A stretch of DNA of 10,772 bases from a bacterium (GTDB taxonomy: Bacteria > Babelota > Babeliae > Babelales > RVW-14): contig JAHFBQ010000054.1 in NCBI GenBank assembly GCA_023249935.1, forward strand, positions 1 to 10,772. The letters are read 5' to 3'. This document shows, piece by piece, positions 6,259-10,772 of the stretch (the first letter of the stretch is position 1; each line of letters starts with the position of its first letter). A program made the position numbers and the translations under genes. The notes beneath the pieces are model-generated. The model did no database searches, was not told where the DNA came from, and worked only from the letters and a program-made list of their open reading frames with translations.

Positions 6259-6937
6259 AAGGCTCGCCTTGTTGTGGTACTAATCGTTTAATGAAGGCTA
6301 TGAGAGGCATAAAGCAGACAATAGAAATAAGTTTTACAAAATAACTAAAGATAATGATGTCACCTATGCTGCTGACAGAGCCGTATAAGCCGAGAAATGA
6401 GAAGAGGACTGTATCAAGTAGTTCAGATGTACATAAAGAAGCGAGGTTACGCCAGGCGAAAAAGCGGCCGCTTGTGAGCGTAGCCAGCCAGCGGTACAAG
6501 CTGCTATCGACCAGTTGAACAATGAGATAACTGGTTAATGATGCGATGGCAAGCCTAGGCATGAGCGTGAAGATGGCGTGGTAGTGTTCATGCATCACAT
6601 CATTGGGAGCTGGGATGTGCCACAGGTGTATTTGGGTTAACGCTAGATATGAGATGAGCATGGCAAAATTTGCAATGATGGCGATTTTCACTGCTCTCCT
6701 GCCAAACCACTCCTGTATCAAATTGAGTCCGAGAATGAGGCCGACGGCCAAACTATCACTTGCGGTTACGGTGAAACCAAACAGGACAACTTCTTTGCAT
6801 ACCAAAAGATTAGAGAGAATGCCTAGCAGGCCAACGTATGTCGTGAGTGCTGCACACCCAAGCCGAAGCATGACAAGGTTGCCGAGGGCAACGCAAAAAA
6901 TTTGTAAAAAGAAAATTATTTCGTTCGGGATGATCAT
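6239..6937 (-). CDS. yhhQ: Queuosine precursor transporter, YhhQ/VUT family
   Basis: This inner-membrane transporter belongs to the family (COG1738) whose E. coli member imports preQ0/preQ1 and whose chlamydial relatives were proposed to import queuine. The 232-residue protein has about six to seven hydrophobic spans (near 5-25, 28-48, 53-74, 83-103, 124-145, 168-188 and 192-216). The family signature KEVVLFGFTVTASDSLAVG covers 48-66 and is followed by LGLNLIQEWFGRR. DTVLFSFLGLYG (175-186) is also conserved. The ATG at 6937 has no Shine-Dalgarno, only AAATTG, and a possible -10 box lies about 23 bases upstream, so translation may be weak or nearly leaderless. It overlaps the start of tgt by 20 bases, forming a two-gene queuosine-salvage operon. 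Confidence 0.9.
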   Translation of the reverse strand: MIIPNEIIFFLQIFCVALGNLVMLRLGCAALTTYVGLLGILSNLLVCKEVVLFGFTVTASDSLAVGLILGLNLIQEWFGRRAVKIAIIANFAMLISYLALTQIHLWHIPAPNDVMHEHYHAIFTLMPRLAIASLTSYLIVQLVDSSLYRWLATLTSGRFFAWRNLASLCTSELLDTVLFSFLGLYGSVSSIGDIIIFSYFVKLISIVCFMPLIAFIKRLVPQQGEPYDPKNF

Positions 6938-6939
6938 GA

Positions 6940-6967
6940 TTTACAATTTCAATTTTTTTTCTATACT
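6940..6967 (+). promoter_or_regulatory. Candidate promoter of the HD-domain gene
   Basis: TTTACA (6940-6945) and TATACT (6962-6967) are separated by 16 bases; each differs from consensus at one position. Transcription would start near 6974, leaving a leader of about 119 nt before the ATG at 7093. Confidence 0.5.
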
Positions 6968-6987
6968 TGCATCTCATCGTATGTAAC
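6960..6987 (-). promoter_or_regulatory. Weak candidate promoter of yhhQ-tgt
   Basis: On the - strand TATAGA (6965 to 6960) is preceded by GTTACA (6987 to 6982) with a 16-base spacer. The -10 box overlaps that of the divergent HD gene, so the two promoters would compete. The leader would be only about 20 nt, too short for a preQ1 riboswitch. Confidence 0.3.
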
Positions 6988-7024
6988 GAGGTCGGGGAAG
7001 TATACTCTATTCTCTCGTTTTTAC

Positions 7025-7046
7025 AAGGGTTCTTAGGGGTACCCTT
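7025..7046 (+). other. Inverted repeat in the HD-gene leader
   Basis: AAGGGT (7025-7030) can pair with ACCCTT (7041-7046) around a ten-base loop. An alternative GGGTACCC palindrome at 7037-7044 overlaps it, so the leader could switch between two folds. No T-tract follows, so it is not a terminator. Confidence 0.3.
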
Positions 7047-7082
7047 TCCCGTAAAAGTTGAGCTGTGGCTTCTTGCATTTAC

Positions 7083-7088
7083 AAAGGG
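7083..7088 (+). promoter_or_regulatory. Ribosome-binding site of the HD-domain gene
   Basis: AAAGGG lies four bases before the ATG at 7093. This supports that start over the TTG at 6967, which would fall within a few bases of the candidate promoter. Confidence 0.65.
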
Positions 7089-7092
7089 TTTT

Positions 7093-8274
7093 ATGGTAAT
7101 CGATTTTGTGCACAGGCGGACAATCATTCTGGGAGCAGTAGTTTTACTTGCCGGCTTGTTTGCGACTATTTATTACAAAAAAGCCAATAGTTCAGCTGAA
7201 TCTGCGGCCATGTATGACTCCCATGGTTTAAAGAATGAGCAAGCGATGTTTTCTATTCAAAGTGACAAGATCACTACACTTTATGGGACGTTTCCTGTCA
7301 AGGAGCGTGTAATTTTAGATGTAATTCAAAGCGCTGCGTTTCAGCGTATTCGTCATATTCATCAATATGGTGTGATGCGATGGATCAGAAACGTGCCCGA
7401 ATATAGTCGTTATTCTCACTGTCTTGGCGTGTGGGCGATATTGCGCCGCTTTAATGCGCCACTAAATGAGCAGATTGCTGGATTACTTCATGATGTTTCT
7501 CATACAGTATTTTCCCACCTTGGTGATCATATCTTTAATCATAATTCCCAGAAAAATTCTTATCAGGATGATATTCATGAGTGGTTTTTGAGAAAGTATT
7601 CAATAGATAAAGTTTTAGCTGTTTACGGTATTGAACTGCGTGATGTGCTTCACAAGAGCGAAAGCTACAGAATGCTTGAGCAGGATCTGCCTGACCTTTG
7701 TGCTGATCGTATCGAGTACAATCTGCGTGGTGGGCTGATGGTTGGCTTGCTGACCGAAAAGGATATTGAAGAGATTTTATCGGCGATGCGTTTTCAAGAT
7801 GGGCGTTGGTTTTTTGTTGAGCAGGCCGCGGCAGTAAAATTCGCCAAAGTCCCACTCTTTCTCACGGTAAATGAGTGGGGTTCTCCTGCAAATTATGTGG
7901 TGTACTCCTTGGTGGCAAAAGCGATCCGTAGAGCACTTGAGTTGCAAGTGGTGACGTTTGATGAGGTACATTTCTCAACTGACGATCTGATTTGGGAGCG
8001 GTTGACCAATGCTACCGACCCAGCGATCAGAAACTTTATGGATAAGGCGTGGCGCTATAAAGAACTCTATACTCTAGTAGAAGATGCTAAAAAAGCTGAT
8101 AAAGTGTTGCCTACGAAATTTCGCGGTGTGAATCCGTGGGTGTATTTGGCTGGTGAACATAAGCGGCTGACAGAGATTGATTCTGTGTTTGCTGTTGAAT
8201 ATGAAAAAGTGCGTGAGCAAGTGAGTAAGGGCTGGGCGGTTAAATTTGCTTCTGGCTTCGAAGTGATCATCTAA
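7093..8274 (+). CDS. Membrane-anchored HD-domain phosphohydrolase
   Basis: The 393-residue protein is an HD-superfamily metal-dependent phosphohydrolase of the COG1078/SAMHD1-like type; relatives hydrolyse dNTPs or other nucleotides. Metal ligands are visible as His109 (RYSHCLGV), His133-Asp134 (LLHDVSH) and Asp205 (ADRIEYN), with nearby His137 and His142 in SHTVFSH as in dNTPases. The region before the core (RVILDVIQSAAFQRIRHIHQYG, 72-93) also matches this group. The N-terminus (residues 1-30: MVIDFVHRR, then a hydrophobic run IILGAVVLLAGLFATIYY, then KK) is a signal anchor. This is unusual, because such enzymes are normally soluble. Whether the HD domain faces the cytoplasm or periplasm is unclear, since positive charges flank both sides. 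The start is set by AAAGGG upstream. The exact substrate cannot be inferred. Confidence 0.85.
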   Translation: MVIDFVHRRTIILGAVVLLAGLFATIYYKKANSSAESAAMYDSHGLKNEQAMFSIQSDKITTLYGTFPVKERVILDVIQSAAFQRIRHIHQYGVMRWIRNVPEYSRYSHCLGVWAILRRFNAPLNEQIAGLLHDVSHTVFSHLGDHIFNHNSQKNSYQDDIHEWFLRKYSIDKVLAVYGIELRDVLHKSESYRMLEQDLPDLCADRIEYNLRGGLMVGLLTEKDIEEILSAMRFQDGRWFFVEQAAAVKFAKVPLFLTVNEWGSPANYVVYSLVAKAIRRALELQVVTFDEVHFSTDDLIWERLTNATDPAIRNFMDKAWRYKELYTLVEDAKKADKVLPTKFRGVNPWVYLAGEHKRLTEIDSVFAVEYEKVREQVSKGWAVKFASGFEVII

Positions 8275-8296
8275 CCTGCTTTTTAGCCTGGCTTTT

Positions 8297-8324
8297 TTTA
8301 CATTGAGTAATAATGTAGTATACT
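8297..8324 (+). promoter_or_regulatory. Candidate promoter of pgsA with an inverted repeat in the spacer
   Basis: TTTACA (8297-8302) and TATACT (8319-8324) with a 16-base spacer repeat the boxes and spacing upstream of the HD gene. An inverted repeat TACATT (8299-8304) and AATGTA (8312-8317) lies inside the promoter. CCTGCGCAGG (8326-8335), a perfect 10-bp palindrome, lies across the expected start site. Confidence 0.55.
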
Positions 8325-8373
8325 GCCTGCGCAGGAAGGACCAAGTTGGTGGTTTGAGAAAAGTGAAACTAGT

Positions 8374-8946
8374 ATGCTACAAAAAAAAAGCTTGAATAAG
8401 ATATTTACCGTATCAAATGTGTTAACGGGGTCACGCATTGTGTTGACCCCGTTAATTGTTTTCTCCCTGTTGCGGCATGCATGGGGGAGTGCCCTGGTAC
8501 TATTCTGCCTTGCAGGGATTTCTGATTTGCTCGATGGTTTTATGGCCAGGCTGCTTAATGAACCAACATGGTTGGGAGCTGTGCTTGATCCAATAGCTGA
8601 TAAATTTCTTGTTGTTTGTTCGTTGGGAGCCTTCTTTATAAGTAGTCCAGACGTTCTTCTCCCTAGCTGGTTTGTCATGACTATTGCAATGCGGGAGGCG
8701 ATTTTAATGTTTGGTGGGATCCTTCTCTATATAAGAAGACCTCGGTTGCAAATCGAGCCGAGCTGGTTTGGTAAGATAACAACCTGTCTGGTATTGCTGC
8801 TTGTAATCTTAGTTCTCACTGGAGCGACATTTAATCTTCAGCTGTGCGGTTGGGTATCATTACTCATGAGCATGGTTTTGATTTGTGGCGCTATATCTTT
8901 TATGCAATATCTTCTGCGTGGCGTACAGTATTTGCGCTCAAATTAA
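8374..8946 (+). CDS. pgsA: CDP-alcohol phosphatidyltransferase, probable PgsA
   Basis: This integral membrane enzyme condenses a CDP-diacylglycerol with an alcohol acceptor. PgsA uses glycerol 3-phosphate and starts phosphatidylglycerol and cardiolipin synthesis. The 190-residue protein has the complete family motif D..DG..AR(8)G...D...D, from Asp51 to Asp76 (SDLLDGFMARLL, then GAVLDPIADKF). It has an N-terminal NVLTGSRIVLTPLIVF segment and about six hydrophobic spans. A conserved RE pair (107-108) and PSWFGKITT (129-137) resemble the AREL and P.K.GK.KT elements of PgsA more than of phosphatidylserine synthase. The ATG at 8374 lacks a good Shine-Dalgarno; a strong AGGAAGGA occurs far upstream at 8333-8340, so initiation may be inefficient or regulated. 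Paralogous specificity (for example PssA) cannot be fully excluded. Confidence 0.88.
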   Translation: MLQKKSLNKIFTVSNVLTGSRIVLTPLIVFSLLRHAWGSALVLFCLAGISDLLDGFMARLLNEPTWLGAVLDPIADKFLVVCSLGAFFISSPDVLLPSWFVMTIAMREAILMFGGILLYIRRPRLQIEPSWFGKITTCLVLLLVILVLTGATFNLQLCGWVSLLMSMVLICGAISFMQYLLRGVQYLRSN

Positions 8947-8995
8947 ACAGTGCATCGAGTTATTCAATCAAAGTTTTCAATTTGTCAAAAACAAT

Positions 8996-9018
8996 CAAAA
9001 AACTAAAATAGTTTTTTG
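8996..9018 (+). terminator. AT-rich hairpin after pgsA
   Basis: CAAAAAACTA (8996-9005) pairs with TAGTTTTTTG (9009-9018) across a three-base loop, giving a 10-bp stem. The T run is inside the stem and not after it, so this could be a weak terminator or an RNA-stabilising end, on either strand. Confidence 0.45.
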
Positions 9019-9040
9019 TGATGAGGCATAAAGATGTGTG

Positions 9041-9068
9041 TTGATTTTTGTTTATAATGCGGTATAAC
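9041..9068 (+). promoter_or_regulatory. Candidate promoter of the Lys/Ala-rich protein gene
   Basis: TTGATT (9041-9046) and TATAAC (9063-9068) are spaced by 16 bases. A second TATAAT lies at 9053-9058. The start would be near 9075, with a leader of about 90 nt. Confidence 0.5.
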
Positions 9069-9080
9069 TATACGACCAAT

Positions 9081-9123
9081 GAAACGTTTCTCATGGTGTT
9101 GCTTACTTCTTTGGTGAGGTAAG
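9081..9123 (+). promoter_or_regulatory. Palindrome and hairpin in the leader of the Lys/Ala-rich gene
   Basis: GAAACGTTTC (9081-9090) is a perfect 10-bp palindrome just after the expected transcription start. A 22-nt hairpin (CTTACTTC at 9102-9109 pairing with GAGGTAAG at 9116-9123, loop TTTGGT) follows. The hairpin ends 28 bases before the ribosome-binding site and could stabilise the mRNA. Confidence 0.4.
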
Positions 9124-9151
9124 TAGGGTAGTTAGATGTTAGGTGTTTTTT

Positions 9152-9157
9152 AAGGAG
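9152..9157 (+). promoter_or_regulatory. Ribosome-binding site that sets the start at 9164
   Basis: AAGGAG lies six bases before ATGTTCAAA. An upstream in-frame GTG at 9143 would read through this site and is rejected. Confidence 0.9.
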
Positions 9158-9163
9158 TATCCT

Positions 9164-10108
9164 ATGTTCAAAAAAATGTGGCTAGTATTAGCCGCTTCCG
9201 CCGCTGTCGTAGCTGGTCAAGTTTCTGCCGATGTTGTAACAACAACTGAAGTTGAAAATACCGTTGTTGAAGCACAAAAGCTTGCTGCAACAATGACCGA
9301 TGCAGAATTCACTGCAGCTCTTGCTTTGGCTCAAGAAGTAGAGAATGGTACAGTTTCTCTTAATGACTTGTCTGCAATTGAACAATTGCAAGCAAACCGT
9401 AACCAACGTAACAAAGTTATCAGAATGGCTTTGATCATCACAGCTGTTGCTGTTGTTACTGGTGTTACAGTTTACTTCGTTGGTAAGCACTTCGGCTGGT
9501 TCGGTAAAGAAGAACCTAAAGATGACGCAACCAAGGGTGACAAGAAGGCTGATGTTAAAGGTCTAGAAAAAGAAGTTAAAGAAGCAACAGCTAAAGCTGA
9601 AAAAGCTGACAAAGCAAACGAAGCTGCTAAAAAAGACAAGAAAATGTCTAAAGAAGATAAAGATAAAGCTGCTAAAGAGGCCAAAGAAGCTAAAGAAGCT
9701 AAAGAAGCTGCTGTAGCGAAGTTGGAAAAAGCTAAAGCTGACGCTGAAAAAGCTAAGAAAGACGCTGCAAAAGCTGCTGAAAAAACTAAAAAAGACGAAG
9801 CTAAAGGCGACGACAAAAAAGAAGAAGCTAAAAGCAAAAAAGCAACCCCAGCTAAAGGTAAAGAAGTAGTTAAGGGTAAGGCTCCTGCTAAAGGCAAAAA
9901 AGCTGCTAAAGAAGAAGAAAAAGCTGAATCAGAAGCTTCAGAAGAATCTGAAGAGTCTGAAGAAGATGGTTCAGAAGAATCCGAAGAGTCTGAAGAGTCT
10001 GAAGAAGATGGTTCAGAAGAATCAGAAGAAGCTAAGCCAGCTAAAAAAGCTCCGGCTAAAAAAGCTCCGGCAAAAGCAGCAGCTAAAAAAGCTCCTGCTA
10101 AGAAGTAA
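9164..10108 (+). CDS. Signal-peptide membrane protein with a Lys/Ala/Glu-rich tail
   Basis: The family is not recognised. The 314-residue protein has a signal peptide (MFKKMW, then LVLAASAAVVAGQVSA, likely cut after residue 22) and a short helical segment with TDAEFTAALALAQEVEN (45-61). A membrane span (about 87-107) is bracketed by RNQRNKVIR and GKHFGWFGKEE. A tail of about 200 residues follows: a charged coiled coil of KEAKEA/KAEKADK repeats (130-225), a basic stretch PAKGK (228-249), an acidic SEESEE-DG repeat (257-289), and a basic PAKKAPAKK end (291-314). The tail resembles histone-H1-like and chlamydial Hc-type sequences in composition only. Ala is mostly GCT, Glu GAA and Lys AAA, and with the strong leader and terminator this suggests high expression. 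If the signal peptide is cut, the tail would be cytoplasmic, though the positive charges before the span argue against that. Confidence 0.85.
   Translation: MFKKMWLVLAASAAVVAGQVSADVVTTTEVENTVVEAQKLAATMTDAEFTAALALAQEVENGTVSLNDLSAIEQLQANRNQRNKVIRMALIITAVAVVTGVTVYFVGKHFGWFGKEEPKDDATKGDKKADVKGLEKEVKEATAKAEKADKANEAAKKDKKMSKEDKDKAAKEAKEAKEAKEAAVAKLEKAKADAEKAKKDAAKAAEKTKKDEAKGDDKKEEAKSKKATPAKGKEVVKGKAPAKGKKAAKEEEKAESEASEESEESEEDGSEESEESEESEEDGSEESEEAKPAKKAPAKKAPAKAAAKKAPAKK
9683..9713 (+). repeat. Tandem (GCTAAAGAA) 9-bp repeats
   Basis: Near-identical units of GCTAAAGAA (the first as GCCAAAGAA) encode repeated Ala-Lys-Glu in the coiled-coil part of the tail. The DNA units are almost exact, suggesting recent slippage expansion. 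Confidence 0.7.
9938..10030 (+). repeat. Tandem repeat encoding acidic SEE(SEE)nDG units
   Basis: A 33-bp unit (9938-9970, 11 residues ending in EEDG) is followed by a 42-bp version with one extra SEE triplet (9971-10012) and a partial third copy (10013-10030). Near-identical DNA between copies indicates recent duplication. Confidence 0.8.
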
Positions 10109-10123
10109 ATAAATCGACTGATT

Positions 10124-10171
10124 CAACGCAAGTTGGTTCAATCGAACAAGATTCGGTTCCGCCGTGAGGCG
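10124..10171 (+). other. Three small hairpins in the 3' untranslated region
   Basis: Three short stem-loops follow the stop codon. CAAC-GCAA-GTTG (10124-10135) and CGCC-GTGA-GGCG (10160-10171) both have GNRA tetraloops. CGAA-CAAGA-TTCG (10143-10155) lies between them. With the terminator they could form a structured mRNA 3' end or a processed small RNA. Confidence 0.35.
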
Positions 10172-10184
10172 TGATGAGACTTGT

Positions 10185-10220
10185 ACAGGGCGCTGCTCAC
10201 GAGCAGCGCCCTGTTTTTTT
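10185..10220 (+). terminator. Strong intrinsic terminator
   Basis: ACAGGGCGCTGCT (10185-10197) pairs perfectly with AGCAGCGCCCTGT (10202-10214) around a CACG loop, followed by a T tract from 10214 to 10220. It ends the Lys/Ala-rich protein transcript. Confidence 0.95.
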
Positions 10221-10251
10221 GTAGAGAAATGGATTAAGGAGGAAGTGTGAG

Positions 10252-10740
10252 ATGATTATGTTTACCCGTTTATCATTGTGTGGTGTATTTTTATTTGTTG
10301 GTCTTGTTGCTGCGGCATGTGCTGGTCAGGCTGATCTAGCAGATCAGCAGGAAGCCGATAGCGCGGTGCGTTATGGCAGTCTATCAAGTCAGGAACTGGC
10401 AATTTTTGCGGCGGGGCAAGAGCTAGAGCAAGATATTATCGATATGCTGCAAGAGCATATTCGTCTAGGGGTTGAAGCCGGTAAGTTGCGGGGTGCTGTT
10501 CTCTGTGAAATACGAGATGTGTTTAAGCGCATTACCTATCAAAATTTTTCAACCACAGAGATGGTAGCTCTTATTGGTGGTGGTATTGCGGTAAGTCTGG
10601 CAAGTTTCTTTTTAGCAAAGTATGTGGGTGACGCGCCTTCTTGCGAATCAATCCAGCAGCAAGCTGAAGATGACACGGGGAGCGATTGTGATGATCAAGA
10701 GTCTGACACTTTTAGCGAAGAAGAATTAGATCTACAATAA
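10252..10740 (+). CDS. Small signal-peptide membrane protein with an acidic tail
   Basis: The family is not recognised. The ATG at 10252 follows AAGGAGG (10236-10242) with a 9-base gap; the ATG at 10258 would be 15 bases away. The 162-residue product has an N-terminal hydrophobic signal (LCGVFLFVGLVAAACAG) in which VAAAC is a poor lipobox, so either signal peptidase I or II could cut. A helical segment follows (45-95), with SSQELAIFAAGQELEQ at 45-60. Then comes a membrane span (about 104-124, MVALIGGGIAVSLASFFLA) and an acidic tail rich in Asp, Glu, Ser and Gln with two cysteines (131, 146). The order of parts is the same as in the preceding Lys/Ala-rich protein, and the QELEQ helix faintly resembles its AQEVEN segment. 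No function can be assigned. Confidence 0.75.
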   Translation: MIMFTRLSLCGVFLFVGLVAAACAGQADLADQQEADSAVRYGSLSSQELAIFAAGQELEQDIIDMLQEHIRLGVEAGKLRGAVLCEIRDVFKRITYQNFSTTEMVALIGGGIAVSLASFFLAKYVGDAPSCESIQQQAEDDTGSDCDDQESDTFSEEELDLQ

Positions 10741-10758
10741 ATGAGAGGGTGAGGTGTG

Positions 10759-10772
10759 ATGGTTGAGTTTCG
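10759..10772 (+). CDS. Start of a further gene, truncated by the window
   Basis: ATGGTTGAGTTTCG begins 18 bases after the preceding stop, with GAGG four bases before it as a possible ribosome-binding site. Only four codons are visible. Close spacing suggests co-transcription with the acidic-tail gene. Confidence 0.35.

Noticed and set aside
6938..7010. preQ1 riboswitch upstream of yhhQ-tgt
   Set aside because: The probable leader is only about 20 nt and lacks the C-rich aptamer core and the expected A-rich tail.
6967..7092. TTG start extending the HD protein by 42 residues
   Set aside because: It overlaps the candidate promoter and has no ribosome-binding site. The ATG at 7093 has AAAGGG and opens directly into the hydrophobic anchor.
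8275..8300. Terminator after the HD gene (AGCCTGGCTTTTTTT)
   Set aside because: The T run is good, but the possible AGCC/GGCT stem leaves a one-base loop, which cannot form a hairpin.
9472..9897. 141-codon open frame antisense to the Lys/Ala-rich gene
   Set aside because: Its Ala/Ser/Leu composition is the mirror of the GCT/AAA/GAA repeats on the other strand. It has no plausible start.
10109..10175. tRNA-like sequence after the Lys/Ala-rich gene (GGTTCAATCGAAC)
   Set aside because: It resembles a T-arm superficially, but no acceptor stem, anticodon arm or D-arm can be formed.

Overview
This window looks like part of a bacterial chromosome with moderate-to-low GC, good Shine-Dalgarno sites and classical sigma-70-type promoters. 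It encodes a peptidoglycan-making cell (MurB, a periplasmic AMIN/Amidase_3 amidase) and several short signal-peptide proteins with no recognisable family. A YhhQ-type transporter overlaps a tRNA-guanine transglycosylase, as expected in bacteria that import a queuosine base instead of making it. Together with the many orphan secreted proteins, this suggests a host-associated, reduced-genome bacterium. Candidatus Dependentiae (TM6) is my best guess, with Chlamydiae or Rickettsia-like lineages as alternatives. The assignment is inference; no marker gene settles it.

Layout. 1-1280 (+): an orphan protein made of two copies of one domain, then a short degraded-looking stretch. That stretch holds a DUF6883-like C-terminal fragment (no start of its own, apparent frameshift upstream) and a DUF4926-like small ORF, closed by a strong bidirectional terminator. 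1304-3264 (-): a small protein with a His/Asp-rich tandem repeat under its own promoter and a perfect 14-bp palindrome, and upstream of it an exported N-acetylmuramoyl-L-alanine amidase. 3514-5057 (+): murB followed 14 bp later by an exported orphan. 5122-6937 (-): yhhQ and tgt, overlapping by 20 bp and ending in a hairpin terminator shared with the converging + strand genes.

6938-8946 (+): divergent from yhhQ is an HD-domain phosphohydrolase with an N-terminal hydrophobic anchor, then a CDP-alcohol phosphatidyltransferase (probably PgsA). Both have matching candidate promoters (TTTACA, 16 bp, TATACT). 8947-10220 (+): a well-equipped leader and a highly Lys/Ala/Glu-rich protein with a signal peptide, one membrane segment and a long charged tail, ending in small hairpins and a textbook terminator. 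10252-10740 (+): a smaller orphan with the same architecture (signal peptide, helical segment, membrane span, charged tail). A further gene probably starts at 10759 and runs off the window.

Functional links. The amidase and MurB belong to cell-wall turnover and precursor synthesis; PgsA feeds anionic phospholipid synthesis. YhhQ and Tgt form a complete import-and-insert route for a queuosine base, probably queuine taken from a eukaryotic host. The most unusual material is the anchored HD protein, the tandem pair of charged-tail membrane proteins, the His/Asp-repeat protein and the decayed DUF6883/DUF4926 module.
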